Source of the DNA: Owenia fusiformis | Lineage: Eukaryota > Annelida > Polychaeta > Sabellida > Oweniidae | DNA length: 60,000 bases | NCBI GenBank assembly: GCA_903813345.2 | Contig: CAIIXF020000001.1 | Location: 14,715,915 to 14,775,914, forward strand | Reading direction: 5' to 3' | Shown: in pieces, positions 37,501-47,700 of the stretch | Numbering within the stretch: position 1 is the stretch's first letter | How the letters are laid out: the number at the start of each line of letters is the position of its first letter | The notes under the pieces: model-generated | What the model was told of the DNA's origin: nothing | What the model saw: the letters and a program-made list of their open reading frames with translations, nothing else | Databases searched by the model: none | Position numbers and translations under genes: made by a program

Positions 37501-39938
37501 AAGCTCTGGAGATGACCCAGCGAAGAGCAGCACGGTATGTCATGAATGACTTCAACCGTGTTAGCTCTGTCGGTGCTATGCTGTCCAAGCTACAATGGGA
37601 GTCTCTGGAGCAGAGAAGACAACAACAACGGCTCACCATGCTCTATAAAATCAACAATAGCCTAGTTGGAATTCCCAAGGACCAATATCTTGAACCCCCC
37701 TCCCACAATAGACCCAGACGATTACAAGTAACTAACAGCCAAGCCTTTGTCCGTCACAGATACAACAAAGATGTCACTTTGCAGTCTTTCTTCCCAAATA
37801 CAATCAGGGAATGGAACTCACTTCCAGAATCAATAGTGACAGCGGGAACATTAGAAGGCTTTAAAACCACGCTGGGTTCTTACTACCAAAACCCCATTCC
37901 TTAACTCTTACTGTTGTGTAACTGTTTTTAAACCGATTTTAACTTTACCTTTTACTCTAACACTGTTTTTATCTTTTACTATGCATACTAACCCGCGATG
38001 TAGTAATCAGTAAATGATTGAATCGTGTACTATGATGATGATGATGATGAATATAAGCTGAAATAATGATTATCTAGGGGGTTTCTTTGTAGAAAATAAA
38101 AATAGATGTTAGTCTTGATGAAATATCCAAACTTAAATATATTTTGACACTGTTCCATGATCGTTGAATGGCCCCTCTGCACTACTTGTTGCACCTTTAA
38201 TACGCGCAATTCAACCAATGAAATTGTCTAAATTTTACAATCACGCGACCTGAGCATGGGACTAGAACCAATCACGTCAGTTGTTTATTACGAAGTTACC
38301 ATGCTTACGGTGAGATACCTGACTGCCGCAGTGATATATCACTGCACGCGAGTTCGCATCTGTGAATGTGGGGTTGATTTCACATACTATCTATTGCAAG
38401 ACTTACGCCTGCCACAACCGTCACCATGTTAATCAGTGTTTTTTAAGTAGCGCAAGGATCCTGCCATGACCGTGGTAGTGTTATCGTGTAAGCCTGGTAT
38501 AACCGTGACAGGCTGGTATAACCGTGACAATGCTGTATTCTATTGCAAGGCCAATCATGACCCTGGAAGTGTTATCGTGGAAGCCTGGCGCGACCGTAGC
38601 CTTTATTGTGGTTTATAAGCGAATGTGAATATTAATGTATAGTAGTAATTTTGATTTTGACATGATTAAGGTAGTTAAACACCATGATCATAGTATTAGA
38701 CTGTTTAATTGTAATTAGGATCACTTAAAATTGTTAAGGATATTCCTGGCATTAATGTCATACATATTTACTAGTCATTGCAATACATTATAACGGTCAT
38801 AGTAGAACTAAGCCTAAATCTCTATATTACCACCCTCATACCTGGCCTTGCAATACTATATTACATTGTCACGGTCATACCAGGCTTTGCGATCCCATAA
38901 TACATTGTCATGGTCATGCCAGGTTTTCAAATACACATTGTCACGGTCAATTATAGCAATCATAAATTTCTACATCACCACTCTCATACCCGAACTTGGA
39001 ATACTATATCACATTGCCATGGCGGTCATACCAAGCCTTGCAATACTATATTACATTGCCATGGTCATACCAGGCTTTGCGATCCCATAATACATTGTCA
39101 TGGTCATGCCAGGTTTTCAAATACACATTGTCACGGTCAATTATAGCAATCATAAATTTCTACATCACCACTCTCATACCCGAACTTGGAATACTATATC
39201 ACATTGCCATGGCGGTCATACCAAGCCTTGCAATACTATATTACATTGCCATGGTCATACCAGGCTTTGCGATCCCATAATACATTGTCATGGTCATGCC
39301 AGGTTTTCAAATACACATTGTCACGGTCAATTATAGCAATCATAAATTTCTACATCACCACTCTCATACCCGAACTTGGAATACTATATCACATTGCCAT
39401 GGCGGTCATACCAAGCCTTGCAATACTATATTACATTGCCATGGTCATGCCAGGCTTTGCAATACATATTGTCACGGTTATAGCAGTCCTAATCGTAAAT
39501 TTCTACATTACCACTCTCATACCTGAACTTGCAATACTATATTACATTGTCACGGTCATGCCAGGCTTTGCAGTACTATATTACATTGTTACGGTCATAC
39601 CAAGCCTTGCAGAACTATATTACATTGTCACGGTCATGGCAGGCATTGCAATATAATACAGCATTGTCGCGGTTATACCAGGCTTTCACGATAACATTAC
39701 CACGGTCATGGCAGGATCCTTGCGCTACTTAAAAAACACTGAATAACATAGTGACGGTTACGCCAGGCGTTAGTCTTGCAACAGATAGGGTCTCGTTGAT
39801 TTTCAATATCATGAAAAAAAATCTGCCTGCTTTAGAATTATTTCATATTGACTCACCTGTAATATAGACAATAATCAATGACTCTGTAGATTTTGCATGA
39901 CTGATGGCGTCTGGAATAGAGCCCTCAAACCACTTCAT
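25596..39938 (-). CDS. UBXN4: UBX domain-containing protein 4 (UBXN4/erasin)
   Basis: Eleven coding exons join in frame: 39938-39857 (ATG), 33569-33467, 33172-33144, 31142-31024, 30663-30386, 29818-29594, 29447-29325, 27661-27559, 27023-26892, 26475-26288 and 25728-25596 (TAA), total 504 residues (human about 508). The N-terminal thioredoxin-like region starts MKWFEGSIPDAI and contains TWEDE and VPSCYFIGENGVPLEVLAG. A Ser/Thr/Pro-rich linker follows (about 112-200), then a long Glu/Lys/Arg/Gln coiled coil ending RVKAQIARDRAERSEKY. The UBX domain lies at about 320-400 (RLQFRLPDGSSVNQNFPS) with the p97-contacting loop TTFPRREF. A hydrophobic segment WFMILLAPFIAIWTFLTNLL (about 414-433) matches the membrane-embedded part of UBXN4, and the C-terminus ends YNGNSTQQQ. 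The family is an ER-membrane adaptor that recruits p97/VCP for ER-associated degradation. Intron 1 (about 6.3 kb) and introns 3 and 7 are loaded with mobile elements. Confidence 0.95.
27334..27393 (+). repeat. Dispersed repeat of the CAGTGAAACCTGTCTTAGTG family
   Basis: ACAGTGAAACCTGTCTTAGT followed by GAACCCC and, after a short CT-rich spacer, AGGTGTTCAATGTGCACAGG, which is partly inverted to the start. It lies in UBXN4 intron 8 and is the best-preserved start of the four copies noted. Confidence 0.5.
27984..29254. mobile_element. Long foldback element in UBXN4 intron 7, split by a second transposon
   Basis: The ends are AAGGAATATTCCTGGCCAGA (near 27987) and, inverted, TTGGCCAGGAATGTTCCTC (to about 29252). 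Inner arms pair CATCTTTTAATATTTCACTC and GATGTCATCGACTCTCAACT (28136-28180) with GAAAGTTGAGAGTCGATGACATC... (28390-28445). The matching of TTTAGCAAAACAGGG with CCCATGTTTTGCTAAA holds only when the 28484-29136 insertion is removed. Confidence 0.65.
28476..29144. mobile_element. Element with TAGTGGT ends and 8-bp target duplication (hAT-like)
   Basis: ATCATTAT flanks both sides (28476-28483 and 29137-29144). The 653-bp element begins TAGTGGTCGGACTCGC and ends with the inverse-like GAGTCAGTCTTCCAACCACTA run. Interior ACTCGAGT/ACTCGCGATT motifs recur in both arms. No transposase is encoded. Confidence 0.75.
31180..32430 (-). mobile_element. 5'-truncated non-LTR retrotransposon, C-terminal half of reverse transcriptase
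   Basis: On the minus strand the frame from about 32428 reads GIPQGSILGPLFFILYIND and FVLFADDTN, the RT motifs around the catalytic FADD. It meets an in-frame TAA at 32210-32212 and continues in the same frame to 31397 (LSLNADKTKYIIFTSS, VDSINFLGITIDQNLNWKRH, APSIWNSLP). The 3' tail is an AAAT/poly(A) stretch on the minus strand (31185-31220). It lies in UBXN4 intron 3, same orientation as the gene, with its tail only about 40 bp from the exon 4 acceptor. It is inactive: truncated and with a stop. Confidence 0.85.
32489..32861. mobile_element. TTAA-flanked MITE, empty copy
   Basis: TTAA at 32489-32492 and 32858-32861. Ends AGAGGCAATGAGG and, inverted, ATTGCACCT. The 365-bp body is closely similar to 36119-36338 plus 38051-38196, a second copy interrupted by a retrotransposon. 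It lies in UBXN4 intron 3. Confidence 0.7.
33679..33770 (+). repeat. Dispersed repeat of the CAGTGAAACCTGTCTTAGTG family
   Basis: ACATTGAAACCTGTCTTATT followed by two near-identical TTGGCAGGTGTT motifs. It lies in UBXN4 intron 1 just upstream of exon 2. Confidence 0.4.
34866..35958. repeat. Cluster of long palindromes with core ACCGACAATTGTCGGT
   Basis: 34866-34895 is a perfect 30-bp palindrome (CTAGAGT flanking the core). Related sites are at 34914-34945 (two half-sites around ATAA), 34968-34984 (half-site), 35799-35815 (half-site), 35839-35856 (ACCGACAAATCGGT), 35888-35908 and 35931-35958 (core with TCCAG/CTGGA outer arms). Between the two clusters lies a diverged tandem duplication: GAGAGAGCTA at about 35201 and 35410, and ACCCATTAGATAGAA at 35296 and 35540. 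It lies in UBXN4 intron 1. It could be the ends of a composite DNA transposon or an array of protein-binding sites; there is no coding content. Confidence 0.6.
35689..35755 (-). repeat. tRNA-like sequence (degenerate SINE head or tRNA pseudogene)
   Basis: The minus strand has an A-box-like TAGCCTAGTGGTTAGCG (35733-35749) and a B-box-like GAGTTCGAATCC (35696-35707) at tRNA-like spacing. The acceptor and T stems do not pair properly, so it is not called as a functional tRNA. Confidence 0.4.
36115..38200. mobile_element. TTAA-flanked MITE, copy interrupted by a retrotransposon
   Basis: TTAA at 36115-36118 and 38197-38200, ends AGGGGCAATAAGG and, inverted, GTTGCACCT. The two halves (36119-36338 and 38051-38196) align continuously with the uninterrupted copy at 32493-32857. 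Confidence 0.7.
36339..38050 (+). mobile_element. 5'-truncated non-LTR retrotransposon with intact RT frame and (ATG)n tail
   Basis: The frame 36324-37904 encodes a complete reverse transcriptase core: NPNKASGPDSIPSRVLK, YRPVSL, GFRSKRSCETQL, MDFAKAFDKV (first catalytic Asp), [20 protein letters not shown] and RLFADDSIIYR (catalytic Asp pair). A C-terminal region ending TIREWNSLPESI follows. No upstream endonuclease domain is present, so the element is 5' truncated. The 3' UTR ends in a run of ATG triplets (38031-38050). Its edges are set by comparison with the empty MITE copy. The first five codons of the frame, including the ATG at 36324, belong to the MITE and not to the retrotransposon. 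Motifs suggest a CR1/Jockey-group LINE. It lies in UBXN4 intron 1, antisense to the gene. Confidence 0.9.
38373..39802. mobile_element. Non-autonomous element with 8-bp target duplication (hAT-like), copy B
   Basis: GTTGATTT flanks both ends (38373-38380 and 39795-39802), so the element is 38381-39794 (1,414 bp). The left end CACATACTATCTATTGCAAG and the inverted right end GAGACCCTATCTGTTGCAAG are the same two ends seen in copy A at 17598-19166. The arms stay similar for about 150 bp (GCGCAAGGATCCTGCCATGA on one side, its inverse on the other). The centre is expanded by a 190-bp tandem repeat. It lies in UBXN4 intron 1, ending about 60 bp from the exon 1 donor. Confidence 0.8.
38889..39458. 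repeat. 190-bp tandem repeat, three near-identical units
   Basis: GCGATCCCATAATACATTG begins units at 38889, 39079 and 39269, each 190 bp apart. A fourth, diverged part-unit follows to about 39560. Each unit contains shorter sub-repeats of the type ACATTGTCACGGTCATACCA. The open frames running through the array are by-products of the repeat. Confidence 0.9.
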
Positions 39939-40249
39939 GTTGCTGTGAATAGACGAAAATTGATAAAATCAAAGTAACACGTATACTTTGCGAGTTTGTT
40001 TTTGTTGCGAGAAGCAGCGAGAGGTCAAACGTGATAGTACGAGAACTTCCCTAGTTTGGCAATAATAATGAATTTTATAGTAAATCCATTTTGATTTATA
40101 AATCTTTGTATAGTAATGATGATAACAGATATAAAGTTATGGGATATAAATGCAGAACTTTGTATGAAAAACTGCATTTGAAATATTTATAAAATCACGT
40201 GACATGGTCCGATCAAAATGGCGATTGACAATGACATATAAAAAAGCAA
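39939..40249. promoter_or_regulatory. Probable bidirectional promoter of UBXN4 (-) and STARD3 (+)
   Basis: UBXN4 starts at 39938 on the minus strand, and the first candidate STARD3 exon begins near 40250 on the plus strand. CACGTGAC (40196-40203) and AAAATGGCG (40215-40223) repeat the pair seen at the TRAPPC5 start. Transcription start sites are not mapped. Confidence 0.4.
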
Positions 40250-40388
40250 GTGCGATCGAAGTACAAAATAAGAATTATTCAATTTATTGCGTTATTTTGA
40301 CTTCGCAGATCAATTTGTGAAAGTAGCCAGTGAAGACTCAGTTAGTTTGAATGACCTTTTCAGCTGCAAGTTGAGCTCGCTGGTGTAG
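40250..40388 (+). other. Candidate non-coding first exon of STARD3
   Basis: A GTGTAG|GTATGC donor at 40388/40389 follows sequence just downstream of the CACGTGAC/AAAATGGCG module. The next plus-strand exon candidate is at 43379. The 5' limit is a guess. Confidence 0.35.
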
Positions 40389-40689
40389 GTATGCTCTTTT
40401 CTCTACAAATTTACATAATTTTCTTCAAATCTCAATCTGAAATTGATTGGAAATTGAAAATAATGAAAATCTTCAAAATGAAATTAGACTTGAAAATCAA
40501 ATAAGACACCACATGCAAAATATTTAAGCAAATATCATACCACATGTGCTGGAACCATGCACCATCCGAAATGCATAGTGATAGGGATACTGAATTATAT
40601 AATCATTATCATAGGCGGAGGTTAGTACTATGATTTACTTCCTGCGAAAGATATGTGGATTTTGATATAATAGCTTTCTCACGGCGCAC

Positions 40690-40955
40690 TTGAACAGCTG
40701 AATAATAGGGCACTTCAGTCAGAGAGCTGAAGTGTAACGAACCAGATGAAAACAACATCCGGTCGTAACTGATTGAAAAGGGTAATCCCATTTCTGATAC
40801 CACTGTAATGACCCATCGGGGAGTTGCAGTGTAACGAGCCAGATATTAGACTTGAAAGGGAGTGTGCTAAATCCAATGCCTGCCCAGTATGGGAATCGAA
40901 CCCAGGACCTTCCAATCTTGAGTCAGATACTCTACTACCCCTGAGCCATAAAGAC
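40690..40955 (-). mobile_element. tRNA-derived SINE-like element
   Basis: Minus strand 40955-40881 folds partly as a tRNA: TGGCTCAGGGGTAGTAGAG (A box), an anticodon-type arm with loop CTCAAGA, and GGTTCGATTCCC (B box). The acceptor stem does not pair. The following body contains GTGTAACGAACCAGAT and GTGTAACGAGCCAGAT, a duplicated motif. It lies in STARD3 intron 1. Confidence 0.55.
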
Positions 40956-41139
40956 TCTAGCCACTACAACTGAGGCTGTAGTAGCGACTTCCTTTCGAAG
41001 GTCATTACGTAATCACTGCAGGGTCCCTGGCAGTTGACAGATTTGGTTCAAATTTAATAGGCTTATGCCTTATTAAGGACCTCTTCTGGAAAAGGAATTT
41101 TCAATATGGCCACTCAATTTTAATTGACATCCATTTTTT

Positions 41140-42520
41140 GTAAAAAATGGAATCTTTGATAACTCAAATACATCGTTGACGAATTTGGTTCAAAGAATCG
41201 GTATCGATATGGTGAACTTTTTGAACACACGTTTCTCTTAAACCAGTCATGAAAAATTTCTGAAAATCTTACAAATTTTCAATTTAATGGCAATCTTTTG
41301 AATGGTAACAAGATAATTTGAAATAGATATACATACTGTCATCTATATTGTTTTAAAAAACAGATCAAACACTAATTATTTTGTTCTTGGTATCATGTTT
41401 CCAGAGTGAAATGAAACATATTTCCGAACCTCATTGGAACAAAATGACATAAACACAACATGTTTAGGTCTCTCAATATTGTAATTGTACACTGAATGAA
41501 ATTTTGGTTGATTTTAAAAAAGTATCTTGTTAATGGAATTAAAGGTTACTGTAAAACAGGTAATTTTGACACTGGGAAATTTTAGCGATTTTTCAATTTT
41601 AGGGGGTTTTAGCGCGGGAAATTTTAGCGAAATGAAGATTAATCTTTAAAAAATCAAATTAGAGAAATGCATTAGAAATTTTATCATTTATGGCAGAAGA
41701 ATGAATAACGGACATGACAGAGGAATTATCAAAATGTAAGACTTCTAACGCACATGGTATTGGTCCAAACTTCTGTAATCTCATCTGACTAATCACAAAA
41801 TCACGAAAGATTGAAAGGAACATAAGATTTAAAAATATTTACCTTTTTCAAATTACAAACCGGAAGTCGAGCACTGAACGAAAAGCTCCTTAAATACAAG
41901 TATTCATGTAGTTTCCCGGGAATTTGCAAATTTTAGCGCCCGGTTTATTTTAACCCCGGTTTATTTTAGCGAATTGAATTTTTAGCGAAACTATAGCGAT
42001 CGCTAACAATTACCCCTCGCTAACAATACCCGTTTTACAGTATTCTTGATTTTTATCTATTTTGGGGGGATTTTGTTTTAATTTTTTGAATACTTTTTAA
42101 AATCAACCAAAAATTCCTTTGTATAACTATAATATTGATAGGTCTAAAATCATGTTGTATATGCTATTTTGTTCCAACAAGGTTCGGAAAGACATTTTAT
42201 TTCATTCTCAAGAATTGGTAGAAAGGAGCAAAAACAATTGCACTAAAAAAAACAAAAAATGTTAACAAAAACAGTTATATATAATAAAATATTTCTAAAT
42301 AATTTTCGCATTAAATTGTTGTCAATCAGTCAACATTACATAAAATACATGTACCATGTTTTTTACAGAATGTTTTCAATGATTGGGTTAAGAGAAAACA
42401 TTGTTGAATTCAGTTCTCCATATCGATACCTATCCTTTTACACGTTCATGACTATAGGGACAATGCAGCTTTGGTCAAGTAGAGATTTTCAAGATGGCCA
42501 CTAAATTTCAAATTGGCTGT
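41140..42520. mobile_element. Long foldback element carrying an inserted MITE
   Basis: Left arm GGTATCGATATGGTGAACTT (near 41200), CCGAACCTCATTGGAACAAA (near 41427) and TTTTGGTTGATTTTAAAA (near 41502) recurs inverted as TTTTAAAATCAACCAAAA (near 42098), TTTTGTTCCAACAAGGTTCGG (near 42167) and GTTCTCCATATCGATACC (near 42413). The MITE at 41549-42040 occupies the loop. A related arm is present at 48181-48290. Confidence 0.6.
41547..42042. mobile_element. TA-flanked MITE with CTGTAAAAC ends
   Basis: TA at 41547-41548 and 42041-42042. Ends CTGTAAAACAGGTAATTTT and, inverted, CTGTAAAACGGGTATTGTT. The interior (492 bp) is rich in TTTTAGCG motifs in both arms. No gene is present. Confidence 0.7.
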
Positions 42521-43378
42521 CATTTCTGCCATTTGTAATAACCAATACAATGCCACACATGTATTAAATATATATACAGCATGGTCACATGGTGCTAAAT
42601 AATGTAAGCCTATGTCATCATGTCGTAAGCTAACTGTACACCAGGCAAGACCTGAAATTTCATCACACCTTTTCATTCATTGGATCTTACCAGGCAATGT
42701 TTGATCTTGCCCTATCTTCCCTTGTGAGGTCCGATGAAAGAATGAACATGTCACTTCTTTACACCAGACCCCGAAGTGCATTCAATCAAGAGACGATTTG
42801 TGATTTTTTCTAAATGGCTTCACAATGAAATTCAGATTGTGATATGATAAAATACTTAAATACTTGTACATGTACAGTATGTTGGTTAATATTTCACTGG
42901 GTCTGAGTAGGCTAAAACAGACCACCAGGCAAAGCTGGGCAAGATCTGATCTGCTGAATGGCTAACTTTACCTTAACATTAGCTGTTCAGCATTTTTGTT
43001 AAGATGAATCCAAAGTTATATTTGAAAGCAAACCATTTCACAAACAAGAAGCTAATGCAAATATAGTTCTGGCCACTTGTTCTGGCTATTATAAATTAAT
43101 TGGAGTATGCCTGGCTTGACATGGAATTGAAATCTTCCTCAAAATATTTTTCCTCAAAAACATTCCTTTATTTATTCAGTTCAACCACATTTGAAAGAAC
43201 ATTTCAATTAACTACAATGAACCAGGAAGGAAAATACATTTCATTAATTCAGAAAAATGTAACTGCTATAGTAGTATGACAAGATCAATGTCATAATGCT
43301 CTTTCTATTTTATCTGCCTGTATTTCAGACTAGCTGATGCATTACATTATCTATTGTATTCATTTTTTTTCTTTTCAG

Positions 43379-43541
43379 ATTCATCCTCACTTAATTTGTT
43401 GGGTTATAGCAATCTAAGTTTATGAGATAACATCACCTTCAATCGACTTGACACTCCACTGCTTGTGCATGCTGACCAACACCTTGTGCTATCTCTGCGA
43501 TACAATTTACCTTAAGTCAGGGGACTATGTCAGTCAATAGG
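43379..43541 (+). other. Candidate 5' UTR exon 2 of STARD3
   Basis: A strong acceptor (TTTTTTTTCTTTTCAG ending 43378) and donor (CAATAGG|GTAAGATT at 43541/43542) bound 163 nt with no long frame, between the promoter and the first coding exon at 44701. Confidence 0.4.
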
Positions 43542-44712
43542 GTAAGATTTATTTCTAGGTAAAATTTCTTTTAAAGTGAGATTCATTTTCAGGTGAAATT
43601 AATTTTTTAGGGTAAGATTTATTTTTTAAGGTAATGTTTGTTTTTTGTGCAGTGATTTCACATACACTGAAAAAAATACAGTATTAAGATGCATAAAAAA
43701 ACTTTTTTTGATTTTGATAGGCTACATGCATTTGAAATTGTAAAATGTGTCAAACATAATAGTGCAATTACATAGTCACAGTATATCAACCCCAAAGGTC
43801 AAGATGACTTCAATATCAGTTATCAGGTTGTTTTTTTTTATCAAAGACATGAATTAACGAATATTCATTTGTTGTTCACAGTGTATTATTATCTTAACCT
43901 CAAAATACTCACAATCGCAACTAGTTGTCGAATTAATATAGTTTTCTATATCTTGTTCTACTTTGGGAAACATCAGTCAAATTCACAATGATAGCATTAC
44001 GTGTAAGTTTATTACTTTTGTTTATTAATATCTTAAGTATTGTGTCTATTGTTAAAGGAATGAGAAGAGATATAGGTAAAATAATGTTAAATGTTAAAAG
44101 CAGTGTTTTCAAAAATCATGCTAATATTTTATGTACATGTAAAATCCTAATTTTGTTTATTTCCTGAAAAATGAATCGAGGTGCATGTATCTGATCAAAT
44201 ATACAGTTATTGAAGGTTTAGATGCAGAAATAAATTGTTAGAAACTAGTAGATTTGAGAAAAGGAATGCACAATTAAAATATCAACATGAGTGAGCAAAG
44301 CAAATGACTTTTCGATATTTGATATCATGAGAAATGATCTGATATTGGGTAAATTTCTTGATCACTATCAAAAAAAAAAATTCATTTATCGTACGAATGT
44401 GCAGCTGATAAACGAAAATTAATATACACTTAGTGTGCTAAATGTATAATAACATTAAAAAATAAATTTGATATCTATTGGCTAAATGATTAACTGGAGG
44501 ATATCGCTACGATATACTCCGGAAAACCAATATGTGGAGGATATTGTGACGATATCGTAGATAAAAACTATATTCTTCAAAATCATAGGATATCCTATAA
44601 ATATCACCTAGATCTCTATAATATCAGAAATATCACTGGCTGCTGCGATAACACAATAATTGTGAGATAATGTTCAATATTGTACATTTTTCCCTTTTAG
44701 GCACCTAATGAC

Positions 44713-47700
44713 ATGGGTTCACGGAATGCTAAAGCGAGGGAGGCAGGAGAGATCTTATACAACAGTCTAAGCAACTCTAATAATTCAAGTTCAAGGTGAG
44801 TCTGAGCTGACATGGGAAGTAGGTGCTCTTGATTCTTCTATGCTGGCCTTAAAACTTGGACAAAAATTCTCCTTTAAAATCTGTCTTCAACAATTCAGTG
44901 AGTCTTAGACTTAATCCTTTATTCAATAATATTGAAATAAAATGAACAACATTTTTCAGGCTCGATGGAAGAAGTAATACGCGGAATCTTGCAGAGTCTT
45001 CAATAGCTATAGAGGGTGGGATTGATGGACGTGTTTCCGCTGTCAGACGCACTTTCTGTCTCATCATCTTATTTGATTTATTGTTCTCATTTATACTTTG
45101 GGTGTTATATTCTCAGGTAAGACTGTAAATTTTAGTATATCTTCATGTAGTTATGCAAATCTACAAATTAAATAGGCCCGGTGCTGCATTTATGGAAACT
45201 AGAAACTAATCTTCTATTTTGACAGTAATATGTATATTTTGTTATACATTTTATTATACATGACTAGTCTTTTGAGGATATTAGATTCTGGCAAAGCCCC
45301 TTTATTACTTCTGACAGGTTTCTTCTAGAAACTTTTTTTTTGGAGCCACAACATGGTTTGCTGATGCTGGTAAAATAAAGGAATTGAACTTTAATTGAGA
45401 GAAGATATTTTATAATTACTTTACCTAGAAAGCAAGTGAATGACATTATTTTAAGGTTTCTGTTCTCTAGTAATCCTTGGTATTCCAATATAGTCGTGTT
45501 ATTTTAATAAAAATTATTGTAATTTTAGTTCACAAGTAAACCTCTGATGGTTGCTATCTATGAGCAGGTGGAAAAATACTCAATTAGAACATCACTCTTT
45601 GATACAGTGGTAAGTACTAATATAAAAGATAAAAAATAGAAAGTGTGATATTTTAATATTTTAGAATAGGTTTTAAGGTATAAATGTTGACAACACCTAA
45701 TTGCAAAGAAACATTGGATTGCAAGGAAACATTTAAGAAATACAAAGATATAAAATGCTTACAGTTCAGGCACATGAAACATTAAATAAAACTTTTTTTA
45801 TAAGAAGTAATAGAAATGAGGAGAGATTGGCCAATCCATAGGTAATGAAATTTTGAAACGGCAAGGAAGAGTAAGTTTTTTACATTAGTACTAAGAGTGG
45901 AAAGGAAATGTTTCTTTGTTACATTTGTATATTAAAAGTAACAAGTGTCGCAATATCCTTTATATTATCATTTCAGTTGGCGGCAGCATCAAGGTTTACA
46001 ATACTTATTCTGTCATATGCTCTCTTCAGATCCAGGAAGCCCTGGTTTGTTGCAGTAAGTAAAACCAGTAACTTCATATTTTATATAACCTGGTTTTTGC
46101 CATACTATCCTAAACTTCATCTTGACCCTCTCCAACACACCTCACCTCCATGATCTGGAGTTGAACTAGTTATAGGGGTCCAAAGACTTGATATAGTAGT
46201 TTAATATAATACTTTTCTGTGTCATAAATCCTATTTCAATCCGTCGTACTGGAGTCTCTCGCAAATAGCCCCATGGGTGTTTATTTGAAAGAGAGATTTG
46301 AAAGAGGTTTTCACGTTTTTCAGGGGCTTCTAAATAAACACCTAGGTGGTGAAATATTAGAGAAAGGATTCTTATGTTATTAAAATGCCTAAAAACAACC
46401 TAATATTTACTAAGTGATTACTGCCATAATAAAAAGTACCAAACCTGTCTTGGTAAATTAAAAAAACAACACCATTCAATTGTTGAATTTACAAATGTTT
46501 TTCAAATTGTAACACTAACAGCAAGAACAATTTGGTAAGCCTAACTATGTCAACATACATTGTGCTATCACTTAAGAGGCCAGGTCAAAATATCGATGTC
46601 CGTCAAAAAACGTAATTAATTAAGTTAGGTCTTGCCCTCCCCCCTTCTTAACGAAAGTCAAATTGTTGATGAGTTTTTTCTTATGAAATTTCCACTTATG
46701 ATTTACTCAGTTTAATAGCTTTTCTATCACCATCCAAACTCCACCTGAATGCAGAAATTGCAAAAAACAAAACCCTTGGAAACTGAAAATCGATGTCCGT
46801 CATGTCACCTCATTAAATAGCATTTTACCCCTCCCCATTGTATTACGTTTTTTGATGAACAATATTCAGATATTTGCCTTTTCTCTTTGTCATGGAACCA
46901 GATCTTCAATCAGTAGAAATTTTTATTTTCTGCCCCACCCTCGGCTTTCTGTATGCCCTTTTAATGGTCTTAGATAACACATCATTGGAATTTGTTATCA
47001 ACTCACCAATTTATTTTTGAGAAACATTAAGTTTTTACTTGTGTGACTGAGATTGTGCTGCACATGGCGGAAACACAAGCTCACTGGCTTGAAAATCAAT
47101 TTCCCCCTTAATTAAAGCCCTAGCCTTGGAAAAACACTATTTCCCTCTTTAAAGGGAAAATGGGCATTCTTTTTGAGAGCTTCCAAATAAACATCCATGC
47201 GAAGTAAACACCCTGTTGGCTTATTAGCGAGAAACTCTTATACAGAAACAAGTTGAAAGGAAGAAAGTACATTTTATATTATACTACATTAAGTACAATA
47301 TACATTATATACATTATACATATACACCCTAAAATCCATTATAAATATGGATTTTAGGGTGTCACACAAATGTTTATGCTTCATCCCTACATTTACAAAC
47401 AACAAAAGTAAAAATGACAGTAATACATGAATTAAACTCTGAGTATTTTTAAAGCAGATATGAAATGGTATATTTAACCTAAAGGAATCAATATACTTTT
47501 TTGATAAATGTAATGGACATATTTTCTCATCAGTAGTGTGAAAACTATTTCACTCTAACGATCGTTATAGCTGCTTAATAAGCAATATTCGAATTGGTTG
47601 TGACGTTATTGGCCCCCACGTGATCTCTCACTGGTCCCCACGTGATCTCTCACTGGTCCCCACGTGGCCTCCGTTTTGGTCCATTAGATCATGATGTCAT

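Noticed and set aside
38889-39458. CRISPR-like array
   Set aside because: Units are contiguous 190-bp tandem repeats without unique spacers, in an animal genome.
38848-39732. Several overlapping open frames of 67-156 codons with repeated peptide sequence
   Set aside because: They are translations of the 190-bp tandem repeat in two frames; the period, not selection, keeps them open.
40881-40955. Possible functional tRNA with CAA anticodon
   Set aside because: Anticodon and T arms pair but the acceptor stem does not, and there is no long variable arm expected for tRNA-Leu; it heads a SINE-like body.
45908-46153. 81-codon open frame
   Set aside because: It only overlaps STARD3 exon 4 (45977-46054) and reads through both splice sites into introns.
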